Shown here one piece after another: positions 32,585 to 44,602 of a stretch of 64,000 nucleotides of DNA. The notes under the pieces were generated by a model, which did not search any database, was not told the DNA's origin, and was given only the letters and a program-made list of their open reading frames with translations. This DNA is from Deltaproteobacteria bacterium (GTDB lineage: Bacteria; Myxococcota; Myxococcia; SLRQ01). How positions within the stretch are numbered: position 1 is the first letter of the stretch; the number at the start of each line of letters is the position of its first letter. Position numbers and translations under genes: made by a program. The stretch lies in NCBI GenBank assembly GCA_029210625.1, contig JARGFU010000002.1:124001-188000 (forward strand), in the 5' to 3' direction.

Positions 32585-34592
32585 CGCTCCACCGGGCGCC
32601 CCGCGAGCGGAAGTCGCTCGAGAGCTCGAGCTCCCAGGCGGCCTCGATCAGGCAGGCGAGGGCCTTGCCCTCCTCCTCGCCGGAGGCCACCCCGCGCGGC
32701 GCCACCTCGACCACCTCGTCGAGGGTCGACTCCAGCGAGAGGGTCACCGGCCGCTCGCCGCCGCAGCCGCGCCAGGCGGGCTCGAGGCGCTCGCGCAGCC
32801 AGGCCACGTGGTCGAAGAAGACGCCCCCCATCGCGCAGCCCGCGCCGCCGATGCCCATGCCCCGGGCGCCGAAGCCGCCGAGGCCCATCCCGCCGTGCCA
32901 GTCGAGGCCCTCGGTGGAGGGGCGCACGCCGGGCTCGATGGCGAGGTAGGAGGTCACCGGTGAGACCGCGCCGCCGCGCATCGCCAGCACCATCATCTCC
33001 TCCTCGCCGAGCTCGTCGAGGAGCTCGGAGCCGAAGAAGAGGGCGGACCAGAGGTCGCCCGCCGGCTCGGTCGGCCGCACCATCCGCACCACCGGCTCGG
33101 TCCAGAGCAGGCCGCTCACCGAGAGGTAGGGCACCGCCCGGTCGGTGATCTCCAGGTGGGTGAAGCCCTCGCCCTCCTCGAGGCGGCCGTCGAGCTCGCC
33201 GGTGAGGCTCCCGCCTTCCTCCACCGCCGGCAGGCCGGGCGCGTGCACCTCGAAGAAGTCGAAGGCCACCGGCCGGGCCAGCTCCTCCCAGGTGTCGCGC
33301 AGGTCCAGCTCGTCCGCGGGGTCGGCGCTGGCCCGGGCGTCCCAGACCAGCCCGCCCGTCTCGCCCACCACCTCCGACCAGGCGTGGTCGTCGATCCGCC
33401 GGACGCCGCTGCCCTGCGGCTCGACGAGGCCGACGTGGACCAGCGCCTCGCTGCGGGGCAGGAGGGGGTGGGTGGACTGCGGCGTCACCGCCTCGCGGGT
33501 CAGCAGGTCGGTGAGCACCAGCACCCGCCGCTCGGCCCGGGCCGGCGCGGCGGCCAGCAGCTCGTCCGCCCGCTTCAGGGCGGCGTCGAGGTGGCTGCCG
33601 TTGCGGCGGAGGGGCTCGAGCTCGTCGAGCAGCCGGGCGGCGGCGGGGACGCCCACGAAGGAGGGGGCCCGGGCCGTCGGATCGCGCACCTCCCGGTCGA
33701 AGGTGAGCACCTTCACCCGGGCGTCGGGGAAGTGGGAGAGCCAGGCCCGGGCGGCGGCGGCCTGCGCGCGGACGGTCTCCTCGGAGAGCGAGCGGGAGTG
33801 ATCGAGGATCACCACCAGGTAGGCGCCGCGCGGGACGCGGGAGAGGCGCGGGGCCGCCGTGCTGCGCAGGTGGGTCACCCAGCGGCCGTGGCGGGTGCTG
33901 GCCACGGCCAGCTCGCTGTCGAGGCGGGGGACGTCCCGCGGCTCGAGGGAGAGCTCCACCGGGGCGTCGGTGTGGCCCTCGGTGAGCAGGAAGCGATCGT
34001 CGGTCTGCAGGGGCTGACCCTCGAGCTGCACCCGGTCGCCGGTCTCGGCCGCCCGGGCCGTGACGACCGCCGGCCGCCCGGCCAGGGTGAGGCCGGAGAG
34101 CTCGAGGCGGTAGCGGCCCTCCTCGTAGGGGGTCGGGAGCTCGAGCTCGTACTCGAAGGTGAGCTGCCCGTGGGCGGGCACCGGGAAGACCTGCAGGAGC
34201 AGGTTGCGCTGGTCGCGCCAGGAGAGGAGGGCGGGGTCCTTGGGGTAGGCCCCGCCGATGCCGGTGAGCTCGCGATACTTCTCGGCGGCGGCCTCCGCCT
34301 CCATCAGCTCACCCTCGAACCAGCGATCCTTGCCCTTCGTCCGCAGGGCCGTGGCCACCGCGCCCTCGGGCAGCTCCAGGCTCAGCAGGGCCTGATCGCT
34401 CTTGCCGCCGGGGTTCGCCACGGTGCGCCGCACCCGCAGGTGGGCGTGCCCCCGGTGGAGGGTCACCTCGATCCGGTGCGCCACCTCCGAGAGCTCGAAG
34501 CGCGAGCCCGAGAGCCGGTCGGCCGCGGCCCGGGAAGGAAGGAGAAGCAAGGGCCCGCAGAGGACCAGGAGAACCACCCGCCAGTGTCTCAT
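32541..34592 (-). CDS. VIT and von Willebrand A domain protein, exported
   Basis: 683 residues from ATG 34,592, which opens a signal peptide (MRHWRVVLLVLCGPLLLLPSRAAA). A VIT domain follows (about 25-210: VANPGGKSDQALLSLELPEGAVAT, EGELMEAEAAAEKYRELTG). The VWA domain begins RGAYLVVILDHSRSLSEE, a MIDAS-like DxSxS. Near residue 560 is a Gly/Met-rich segment (GGMGLGGFGARGMGIGGAG). The C-terminus has Cys pairs and a VTLSLESTLDEV beta segment, as in TonB-like or energy-transducing C-terminal domains of myxobacterial VIT proteins. Probably periplasmic or surface-associated. It follows the zinc-ribbon gene by 35 bases on the same strand. Confidence 0.85.
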   Translation of the reverse strand: MRHWRVVLLVLCGPLLLLPSRAAADRLSGSRFELSEVAHRIEVTLHRGHAHLRVRRTVANPGGKSDQALLSLELPEGAVATALRTKGKDRWFEGELMEAEAAAEKYRELTGIGGAYPKDPALLSWRDQRNLLLQVFPVPAHGQLTFEYELELPTPYEEGRYRLELSGLTLAGRPAVVTARAAETGDRVQLEGQPLQTDDRFLLTEGHTDAPVELSLEPRDVPRLDSELAVASTRHGRWVTHLRSTAAPRLSRVPRGAYLVVILDHSRSLSEETVRAQAAAARAWLSHFPDARVKVLTFDREVRDPTARAPSFVGVPAAARLLDELEPLRRNGSHLDAALKRADELLAAAPARAERRVLVLTDLLTREAVTPQSTHPLLPRSEALVHVGLVEPQGSGVRRIDDHAWSEVVGETGGLVWDARASADPADELDLRDTWEELARPVAFDFFEVHAPGLPAVEEGGSLTGELDGRLEEGEGFTHLEITDRAVPYLSVSGLLWTEPVVRMVRPTEPAGDLWSALFFGSELLDELGEEEMMVLAMRGGAVSPVTSYLAIEPGVRPSTEGLDWHGGMGLGGFGARGMGIGGAGCAMGGVFFDHVAWLRERLEPAWRGCGGERPVTLSLESTLDEVVEVAPRGVASGEEEGKALACLIEAAWELELSSDFRSRGARWSVSLQSAPPPAPAPR

Positions 34593-34627
34593 GGGGTCTT
34601 CGACCGCCAGAGCGTGGGGAGGTTCCG

Positions 34628-35218
34628 TCAGTAGAAGAGGTCGAGCAGGTGGATCAGGCCGTCCAGGATCGAGGGCCCCCCCTTGCTCCCCTCCGTCAGG
34701 CCGGTGGTCGTCGGGAGGTAGGGGTTGCCGCTGCCGTGCCGGCCCGGCATGAGGGGGACCGAGGTGGCGAAGTCCTGCCGCCCGTAGCACGAGCCGCAGG
34801 CCAGGCCGTTGGTGGTGGCGGTGAGCAGGTCCGGGCTGAAGACCTCCCCGCAGCCCACGCAGCGGGTGGTGTAGCGGCTCACCTGGCTCTGGGCCGCGCC
34901 GCTCTGGATCTTCTTGCGGGTGGCCGGCTCGAGCTCGCTGCTGTCGAGGTAGACGCCTCCGCAGCCGCCGCAGAGGTCCACCGGCACCACGCCGAGGTTG
35001 GCCGCGCCCATGGGGGTGTCCTCGCAGCGGGCGCACTGCCGCCCGAGCCCCCGGCCGCTGCCCGTGAGCGGCAGGGGGTGCTCGAGGATCAGCTCGATCT
35101 CCCCCCGATCGAAGTAGGTCCCGCCGCAGAAGAGGCAGTAGTCGACCTCGGCGGTCTCCAGCTGGAGGACCTGCATCAGGCTCTGGCAACCGGGGCAGAC
35201 GACGCGCTGGGTGCTCAT
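34628..35218 (-). CDS. TFIIB-type zinc-ribbon protein
   Basis: 196 residues from ATG 35,218. Three zinc-ribbon modules: CPGC...CLFCGG (about 9-33), CARC...CGGCGGVYLDSSELE (about 62-90), CVGC...CGSC (about 120-145). The CLFCGGTYFDRGEIE and CGGCGGVYLDSSELE pairs are the zf-TFIIB signature. It ends in a hydrophobic segment (SILDGLIHLLDLFY). Function of such bacterial proteins is not established. It is upstream of the VIT-VWA gene and divergent from the Cys-rich lipoprotein. Confidence 0.82.
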   Translation of the reverse strand: MSTQRVVCPGCQSLMQVLQLETAEVDYCLFCGGTYFDRGEIELILEHPLPLTGSGRGLGRQCARCEDTPMGAANLGVVPVDLCGGCGGVYLDSSELEPATRKKIQSGAAQSQVSRYTTRCVGCGEVFSPDLLTATTNGLACGSCYGRQDFATSVPLMPGRHGSGNPYLPTTTGLTEGSKGGPSILDGLIHLLDLFY

Positions 35219-35274
35219 CCCTCCTCTATAGCCCGGCCGGGAGGTCGGGAGGGCAAGACGCCCCTCCCTTGGGC

Positions 35275-35280
35275 TATGCT
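35275..35280 (+). promoter_or_regulatory. -10-like TATGCT before Cys-rich lipoprotein
   Basis: TATGCT 26 bases upstream of the ATG at 35,307; a GGGAGG ribosome site lies between. No clear -35 is seen. Confidence 0.4.
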
Positions 35281-35306
35281 GGTGATCGTCTGGGAGGACG
35301 TCTTCG

Positions 35307-38300
35307 ATGCGATACCTGCGCCTGCTGCCACTGCTCTTGCTTCTGCTCTCCGCCGCCTGCGGAGAGGACATCGTGCCCGAGTGCAAGTGCCGGGCGGACA
35401 CCACCTGCCAGGCCGGCCAGTACTGCGAGAACTGCGCCTGCCGCGACTTCTGCACCGACAACGCCGGCTGCCCCGTCGAGCAGCCCAACTGCAACGTCGC
35501 GACGGGGCGCTGCTTCGGGACCTGCGCCACCGACGCCGACTGCCTCGATCCCGATCTGCCCGTCTGCGATCCCACCAGCGGGCTCTGCCAGGGCGCCTGC
35601 CCGGCCACCGCCTGTCCGTCGGTGAAGCCGAACTGCGATCCCGCCACCGGGCGCTGCGGCGGCCCCTGCGTCACGGCGGCCGACTGCCCCGACCCGGCCT
35701 TCCCGGTCTGCGATCCCGACACCGGCCTCTGCCAGGGAGCCTGCCCGGGGGTGGCCTGCCCGGTCGCCCTGCCGATCTGCGATGCGGCCACCGGGGCCTG
35801 CCTGCCGCCCTGCACCGACAACGCGGGCTGCCCGGACGCGGCCCAGCCCAACTGCGATCCGACCCCGGGCTCCTGCTACGACGCGTGCACCACCCAGGCG
35901 GGCTGCCCCCTGCCGGCCGTCCCGAACTGCCAGAGCTCGGACGGCGTCTGCCAGGCGCCCTGCGCCACCGCGGCCGACTGCCCCGACGCCGCCTGGCCGG
36001 TCTGCGATCCCGGCTCCGGGATCTGCCAGGGCGCCTGCCCGGCGACCGCCTGCCCCGCGGCGCTGCCGATCTGCGATCCCGCGAGCGGCGCGTGCCTGCC
36101 GCCCTGCACCGACAACACCGGGTGCCCCGACGCGACCGAGCCGAACTGCGATCCGACGCCGGGCGCCTGCTACGCCGCCTGCACCGATCAGGCGGGCTGC
36201 CCCCTGACGGCGGCGCCGAACTGCCAGACCTCGGACGGCGTCTGCCAGGGGCCCTGCGCCACGGCGGCCGACTGCCCGGACAGCACCTGGCCGGTCTGCG
36301 ATCCGGCGACGGGGATCTGCCAGGGCGCCTGCCCGGCCGCCGCCTGCCCCGCGGCCCTGCCGGTCTGCAACCCGGCCACCGGCGCCTGCCTGCCGCCCTG
36401 CACCGACAACACCGGCTGCCCCGACGCCGCGGCGCCGAACTGCGATCCGACCCCGGGCACCTGCTACGGCGCCTGCGCCACCAACGCCGACTGCGTCCTC
36501 CCGGCGGCGCCGAACTGCGACAGCAGCAACGGCGTCTGCGGCGCCCCCTGCGCCACGGCGGCGGACTGCCCGGCCAACGCCCCGGTCTGTGATCCGACGA
36601 GCGGCCTGTGCCAGGGCGCCTGCCCGGCCACCGCCTGCCCGGCGGCGCTGCCGGTCTGCAACCCGACCACCGGCGCCTGCCTGCCGCCCTGCACCGACAA
36701 CACGGGCTGCCCCGACGCCGCGGCGCCGAACTGCGATCCGACCCTTGGCACCTGCTACGTCGCCTGCACCGACAACGCCGGCTGCCCCCTGGCCGCCGCG
36801 CCCAACTGCGACAGCAGCAACGGCGTCTGCGGCCCGCCCTGCGCCACCTCCGCCGACTGCCCGGCCAACCTGCCGGTCTGCGATCCGAGCTCCGGCATCT
36901 GCCAGGGGTCCTGCCCCGGCACCGCCTGTCCGGTGAGCATGCCCGTCTGCGATCCCTCCACCGGGGCCTGCCAGCTCCCCTGCTCGGACAACAGCGGCTG
37001 CCCGGATCCGGTGAACCCCAACTGCGGCTCCGCCGGCACCTGCTTCCCGGCCTGCACCGCCCACGCCGACTGCACCAACGCCAGCTACCCCAACTGCCAG
37101 CTCGATCCGGCCCTGGCCAACCAGGGGCACTGCCTCCTGCCCTGCGCCCAGAACAGCGACTGCGCCGGCACGGCCTACCCCAACTGCGACGTGCCCGCCG
37201 GCGGCGTCTGCATCCCGCCCTGCACCACCAACGCCGACTGCCCCGGGGCGCTGCTCTGCGAGCTCGCCACCGGCCTCTGCGTGGATCCCCAGTGCGCCAT
37301 CGACAGCGACTGCAACCCGCCGACCGAGGTCTGCGAGGGCGGGTGGTGCGTGCCCGGCTGCAGCGCCCACACCGACTGCGCCGCCAGCGACCGCTGCCGC
37401 CTGCGCAGCGCGCCCCTCTACCACTGCGAGCCGAGGGACTGCACCACCGACGCCGAGTGCAGCCCGCCGATGACGGTCTGCGACACCGACGGCCTCGTGC
37501 AGCCGGCCGGCGGCGGCTACTGCGACCCGGGCTGCGCCGACGACTACGACTGCCCGGTCGGCTACGTCTGCAACGCCGGCACCGGCGCCTGCAGCCCCGG
37601 CAACTACGGCGACGTCGGCCAACCCTGCCCCTCGGGCAACTGCGCCAACTGCGCCTCGGGCCGGGGCATCGACGACGGCACCGGCAGCGTGGTCTGCACC
37701 GCCTACTGCTGCGAGCAGCGCTCCTGCCCCGCCGACTACGCCTGCCGGCCGGTGGATGCGGGGGGCGTCAACATGTACGTCGACGTCTGCGCGCCCCTCG
37801 AGGCGGGCAACGGCAATCGTCGCAAGGGGGCGACCTGCAGCGTGGCCACCGACTGCCGCTCGAACGTCTGCCTCGGCACCCAGTGCGAGGAGACCTGCTG
37901 CGAGGACTCCACCTGCGACGTCGGCCGCCACTGCGGCGCCCGGGGCGCGCAGGTCACCTCCTGCTCCATCGGCACGCCCGCCACCGATCTCGGCGGCCAG
38001 GGCTGCCTGGTGCCCGTCGGCTCGCCCACCCGGGTCTGCAACAGCCGGATGTGCTTCGGGCGCTTCCAGCCCGACACCGCCTGCACCGACGTCTCCCAGT
38101 GCACCGATCAGGCCTACGACTACTACTGTGGGCCCTTCCAGGGCGATCCGACCATCAACGACTGCGTCTACGACTACTGCACCGCCCACTGCTGCACGAC
38201 CGCCGACTGCGGCGGGGCCATCGACGGTGAGCGCTACTTCTGCGGGAAGCGGCAGTTCGGCAGCGCCGGCGAGGTCAACGTCTGCCTGCTGACCACCACC

Positions 38301-38489
38301 ACCGGCACCAAGGTCGAGGGCGAGGCCTGCGCCGGAGCGGGCGAGTGCCTCTCGAACTACTGCAACGGGGTCTGCCGCGAGCGCTGCTGCACGGACGCCG
38401 ACTGCACCAACGGCACCTACCCCCGCTGCGGGGTCGAGCTGCTGCCCTCGGGGCAGGGGTCGCGCTACGTGAACGTCTGTGTACCCTGA
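35307..38489 (+). CDS. Giant Cys-rich repeat lipoprotein
   Basis: 1,060 residues. The lipoprotein signal is MRYLRLLPLLLLLLSAAC. The body has about seven or more repeats of Cys-rich modules, each with C(T/A)DNxGCPxxxxPNCD, then GxCxxxC, CATAADCPxxxPVCD, and GxCQGACPATACPxxxPxCD. Spacing is about 14-20 residues between PxCD points, with a higher-order unit of about 85 residues. The repeats are also strong at DNA level, which suggests recent expansion. After residue about 700 the repeats diverge and end in CCTDADCTNGTYPRC. It is probably a disulfide-rich surface protein. Ligand unknown. Confidence 0.85.
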   Translation: MRYLRLLPLLLLLLSAACGEDIVPECKCRADTTCQAGQYCENCACRDFCTDNAGCPVEQPNCNVATGRCFGTCATDADCLDPDLPVCDPTSGLCQGACPATACPSVKPNCDPATGRCGGPCVTAADCPDPAFPVCDPDTGLCQGACPGVACPVALPICDAATGACLPPCTDNAGCPDAAQPNCDPTPGSCYDACTTQAGCPLPAVPNCQSSDGVCQAPCATAADCPDAAWPVCDPGSGICQGACPATACPAALPICDPASGACLPPCTDNTGCPDATEPNCDPTPGACYAACTDQAGCPLTAAPNCQTSDGVCQGPCATAADCPDSTWPVCDPATGICQGACPAAACPAALPVCNPATGACLPPCTDNTGCPDAAAPNCDPTPGTCYGACATNADCVLPAAPNCDSSNGVCGAPCATAADCPANAPVCDPTSGLCQGACPATACPAALPVCNPTTGACLPPCTDNTGCPDAAAPNCDPTLGTCYVACTDNAGCPLAAAPNCDSSNGVCGPPCATSADCPANLPVCDPSSGICQGSCPGTACPVSMPVCDPSTGACQLPCSDNSGCPDPVNPNCGSAGTCFPACTAHADCTNASYPNCQLDPALANQGHCLLPCAQNSDCAGTAYPNCDVPAGGVCIPPCTTNADCPGALLCELATGLCVDPQCAIDSDCNPPTEVCEGGWCVPGCSAHTDCAASDRCRLRSAPLYHCEPRDCTTDAECSPPMTVCDTDGLVQPAGGGYCDPGCADDYDCPVGYVCNAGTGACSPGNYGDVGQPCPSGNCANCASGRGIDDGTGSVVCTAYCCEQRSCPADYACRPVDAGGVNMYVDVCAPLEAGNGNRRKGATCSVATDCRSNVCLGTQCEETCCEDSTCDVGRHCGARGAQVTSCSIGTPATDLGGQGCLVPVGSPTRVCNSRMCFGRFQPDTACTDVSQCTDQAYDYYCGPFQGDPTINDCVYDYCTAHCCTTADCGGAIDGERYFCGKRQFGSAGEVNVCLLTTTTGTKVEGEACAGAGECLSNYCNGVCRERCCTDADCTNGTYPRCGVELLPSGQGSRYVNVCVP

Positions 38490-38490
38490 T

Positions 38491-38573
38491 GGGCTGTGAG
38501 CTTCGAGCTTTGAGCCTCGGGCTCGGTAGGCCCGGAATCCCACCTGATTCTCGCTAGTTGCTCGTAGCTCACA
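38491..38573. repeat. Imperfect AGCT-rich inverted repeat
   Basis: GCTGTGAGCT (38,491-38,500) is the exact reverse complement of AGCTCACAGC (38,564-38,573). Between and after them are several GAGCT and TAGCTC variants, resembling a dispersed REP-like repeat after the lipoprotein gene. Possible mRNA 3' hairpin. Confidence 0.4.
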
Positions 38574-38601
38574 GCTCGTAGCTCGCAGCCCGAAACGGCC
38601 C

Positions 38602-38630
38602 GCTTGACGGCCGCGCTCACAGCGCCTACG
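38602..38630 (+). promoter_or_regulatory. Possible promoter of tRNA-Leu
   Basis: TTGACG (38,602-38,607), 17-base spacer, TACGTA (38,625-38,630), 26 bases before the tRNA 5' end. The -10 is poor. Confidence 0.4.
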
Positions 38631-38656
38631 TACCCGGACTTCGTACGTAAATTCAG

Positions 38657-38739
38657 GCGAGCGTGGCGGAACTGGTAGACGCGCCAGATTTAGGATCTGG
38701 TGACTTGACGTCGTGTGGGTTCGAGTCCCTCCGCTCGCA
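38657..38739 (+). tRNA. tRNA-Leu(UAG)
   Basis: Class II tRNA: acceptor GCGAGCG with CGCTCGC, D arm TGGCGGAACTGGTAGACGC, anticodon stem CCAGA/TCTGG with loop TTTAGGA giving TAG, long variable arm (TGACTTGACGTCGTG), T arm with GGTTCGAGTCC. Discriminator A; no CCA encoded. It reads CUA/CUG-type Leu codons. Confidence 0.96.
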
Positions 38740-38772
38740 CAATAGGTCCCTCGAGACAGGGGAAGACGAGAG

Positions 38773-40140
38773 ATGACGGCAGCAGAGACTGGATCCCAGA
38801 TGAAGATCACCGTGGAGGAGCTCTCCCCCATCCTGCGCAAGGTCGAGGTGGAGGTGCCGGTGAGCACCGTCGACAAGGCCCTGGACGCGGCCTACCGGGC
38901 CGTGGGCAAGCGGGCCCGGATCAAGGGCTTCCGGCCCGGGAAGGTGCCCCGGCGGGTCCTCGAGCGCTACTACGGCCACGACGTGGCCCACGAGGTCGCC
39001 GAGCAGCTGGTCCGCGACACCTGGCCCGAGGCCGTCGAGCACGAGAAGCTCGAGCCGGTCGCGACCCCCGAGGTCGAGGAGCCGGGCCACGTGACGAAGG
39101 GCGCGCCCTGGACCTACGTGGCCAAGGTCGAGGTCCTGCCGCCGATCAAGGTGACCGCCTACCAGGGGCTCTCCGGTGAGACCCTGAAGGTCGAGGTCGC
39201 CGACACCGAGATCGACGGCGAGATCGACCGCCTGCGCGAGGCCATGGCCCAGCTGGTGCCGGTCGAGGACCGCGAGGAGGTCCAGGAGGGCGACTACGTC
39301 GCCGCCGACGTCGAGGCCACCCTCGAGGGGGAGGCCTTCCCCCAGGGCAGCGGCGAGGAGATCGTCTTCGAGGTCGCCGAGGGTGAGGTCACCCGCGGAC
39401 GCCTCCCCGAGGCCGCCGGCCGCAAGGTGGGCGAGGTCGTGGAGCTCGACCGGGACTTCGAGGAGGACCACCCGGCCGAGGCCGTGCAGGGCAAGAGCGC
39501 CCACTTCGCCATCACCCTCAAGCAGATCCGCAAGAAGGAGATGCCGGCGGCGGACGACGAGCTGGCCAAGGACCTGGGCGAGGATGGGGTCGACTCCCTC
39601 CTGGCGCTCCGGGGCCACATCCGCCAGCGCCTCCTCGACCAGCGCAAGAGCGCGGCCGAGCGGCGCCTGAAGGACAGCCTGGTCAAGGATCTGGTCGAGA
39701 AGAACCCCCTCGACGTGCCGGCCAGCCTGGTCGACCGCACCGCCGAGGCCATGATCCGGCCCTACCTGAGCCAGATGATGCAGGCCGGGATGGACCCCAA
39801 GGCCCTCGCCGCCAACCTGGACCTCACCAGCATGCTGGCCGAGGCCCGGCCGAGCGCCGAGCTGGCCGTGAAGGGCTCCCTGCTCCTGCGGGCGGTCGCC
39901 GACGCGGAGAAGCTCGAGGTGTCCGACGAGGACATCGAGACGCACTTCGAGGAGCTCTCCAAGAGCAGCGGCCAGCCGGTGGACAAGGTGAAGGCCGCCT
40001 TCGACAAGGATCCCGACGAGCGCCGCTCCCTGGAGCGCCGCCTGGTGGAGGACAAGGCCCTGGCGTTCATCGAGGAGAAGGCCAAGATCTCCGAGGTGGA
40101 AGTCGGGAAGGAAACCGGCGAAGCTGCCGTTTCCGAGTAA
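38773..40140 (+). CDS. tig: Trigger factor chaperone / peptidyl-prolyl isomerase
   Basis: 455 residues. The ribosome-binding domain has the signature [17 protein letters not shown] (about residues 55-71). The FKBP-like domain is about 165-260 ([19 protein letters not shown], ...). The C-terminal helical arms follow. It binds nascent chains at the ribosome exit. The ATG at 38,773 adds nine residues before [11 protein letters not shown] 38,800 is an alternative, closer to the usual family start. It begins the tig-clpP-clpX-lon cluster, 33 bases after tRNA-Leu. Confidence 0.95.
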   Translation: MTAAETGSQMKITVEELSPILRKVEVEVPVSTVDKALDAAYRAVGKRARIKGFRPGKVPRRVLERYYGHDVAHEVAEQLVRDTWPEAVEHEKLEPVATPEVEEPGHVTKGAPWTYVAKVEVLPPIKVTAYQGLSGETLKVEVADTEIDGEIDRLREAMAQLVPVEDREEVQEGDYVAADVEATLEGEAFPQGSGEEIVFEVAEGEVTRGRLPEAAGRKVGEVVELDRDFEEDHPAEAVQGKSAHFAITLKQIRKKEMPAADDELAKDLGEDGVDSLLALRGHIRQRLLDQRKSAAERRLKDSLVKDLVEKNPLDVPASLVDRTAEAMIRPYLSQMMQAGMDPKALAANLDLTSMLAEARPSAELAVKGSLLLRAVADAEKLEVSDEDIETHFEELSKSSGQPVDKVKAAFDKDPDERRSLERRLVEDKALAFIEEKAKISEVEVGKETGEAAVSE

Positions 40141-40163
40141 ACCAACTCCCCGAGGAAGCGATC

Positions 40164-40784
<621 letters not shown>

Positions 40785-40800
40785 AGAGTCAGGAGGACTC

Positions 40801-42039
40801 GTGGCCGAGAAGCGAGAAGGGCAGAGCCTGTGTTGCTCCTTCTGCGGGAAGTCGCAGAAGGAGGTGAAGAAGCTCATCGCCGGCCCGACGGTCTACATCT
40901 GCGACGAGTGCATCGGCCTCTGCAACGACATCATCGCGGAGGAGATGGACCGCGAGGAGCAGGTCGACGGGAAGCTGCGCATCCCCCGGCCCTCCGAGAT
41001 CAAGGCGGTCCTCGACGAGTACGTCATCGGCCAGGAGCGGGCCAAGAAGGTGATGTCCGTCGCGGTGCACAACCACTACAAGCGGATCGAGAGCTCGGTG
41101 GAGCTCGACGACGTCGAGCTGCAGAAGAGCAACATCCTGCTCATCGGGCCCACCGGCTGCGGCAAGACCCTGATCGCCCAGACCCTCGCCCGCCTCCTCA
41201 ACGTCCCCTTCACCATCGCCGACGCCACGACCCTCACCGAGGCGGGCTACGTCGGTGAGGACGTCGAGAACATCATCGTCAACCTGCTCCAGGCGGCCGA
41301 TCACGACATCGAGCGCGCCCAGCGCGGCATCGTCTACATCGACGAGATCGACAAGATCGCCCGCAAGTCCGAGAACCCCTCGATCACCCGGGACGTCTCG
41401 GGCGAGGGCGTGCAGCAGGCCCTGCTGAAGATCATCGAGGGCACCGTGGCCAACGTGCCCCCGAAGGGCGGCCGCAAGCACCCCCAGCAGGAGTTCCTGC
41501 AGGTCGACACCACCAACATCCTCTTCATCTGTGGCGGCGCCTTCACCGGCCTCGAGGAGATCATCGACCGGCGCAAGGGCGAGTTCTCCATGGGCTTCGG
41601 GAAGAAGGTCACGGTGAAGGGCGAGCGGAACGCCGGCGACATCCTCAAGGAGGTGCAGCCGGAGGACCTGCTCAAGTTCGGCCTCATCCCCGAGTTCATC
41701 GGGCGCCTCCCGGTGGTCGCGACCATGGAGGAGCTCTCCGCCGACATGCTGGTGGAGATCCTCACCGTGCCGCGCAACGCGCTGGTGAAGCAGTACCGGC
41801 GCCTGATGGAGCTCGACGGCGTCCAGCTGAAGTTCACCGACGAGGCCCTCCGGGCGGTCGCCGAGGAGGCGATCACCAACAAGGCGGGCGCGCGGGGGCT
41901 GCGGGCCGTGCTCGAGCGCGCCATGCTGGACGTGATGTACGACATCCCCAGCAACCGGCGGATCCGCGAGGTCGTGATCAACGAGGACGTGATCCGCAAG
42001 CGGGAAGAGCCGCTGCTCCTCTACGGCGACGCCGCCTGA
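40801..42039 (+). CDS. clpX: ATP-dependent Clp protease ATP-binding subunit ClpX
   Basis: 412 residues from GTG, with AGGAGG upstream. The zinc-binding domain uses C12, C15, C34 and C37. The AAA+ domain has Walker A GPTGCGKT, Walker [14 protein letters not shown], and sensor/Arg-finger regions ([22 protein letters not shown]). It unfolds tagged proteins and feeds them to ClpP. Cotranscribed with clpP and probably lon. Confidence 0.97.
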   Translation: MAEKREGQSLCCSFCGKSQKEVKKLIAGPTVYICDECIGLCNDIIAEEMDREEQVDGKLRIPRPSEIKAVLDEYVIGQERAKKVMSVAVHNHYKRIESSVELDDVELQKSNILLIGPTGCGKTLIAQTLARLLNVPFTIADATTLTEAGYVGEDVENIIVNLLQAADHDIERAQRGIVYIDEIDKIARKSENPSITRDVSGEGVQQALLKIIEGTVANVPPKGGRKHPQQEFLQVDTTNILFICGGAFTGLEEIIDRRKGEFSMGFGKKVTVKGERNAGDILKEVQPEDLLKFGLIPEFIGRLPVVATMEELSADMLVEILTVPRNALVKQYRRLMELDGVQLKFTDEALRAVAEEAITNKAGARGLRAVLERAMLDVMYDIPSNRRIREVVINEDVIRKREEPLLLYGDAA

Positions 42040-42080
42040 CCCGGCTCCGAGTCGTCTCTCCCTGAAGCAAAAGAGAAGTC

Positions 42081-44489
<2,409 letters not shown>

Positions 44490-44516
44490 AGCAGCGGGCG
44501 CGCGAGAGCGAAGGGA

Positions 44517-44554
44517 GGCCCCCCTCCGCCCTGGTGGGCGGGGTGGGGCCTTTT
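44517..44554 (+). terminator. Rho-independent terminator after lon
   Basis: Stem GGCCCCCCTCCGCCC with GGGCGGGGTGGGGCC (one mismatch), loop TGGT-type, followed by TTTT. It closes the tig-clpP-clpX-lon unit. Confidence 0.82.
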
Positions 44555-44602
44555 CCGCTAAGCTGCGCCCCCGTTGTTCTGGATCCCCGATAGGAGGACG
44601 CG

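Noticed and set aside
35274-38876. 1,200-codon open frame antisense to the Cys-rich lipoprotein
   Set aside because: Ala/Gly/Val/Arg-rich shadow caused by high GC and repeats; the plus-strand gene has a signal peptide and Cys modules.
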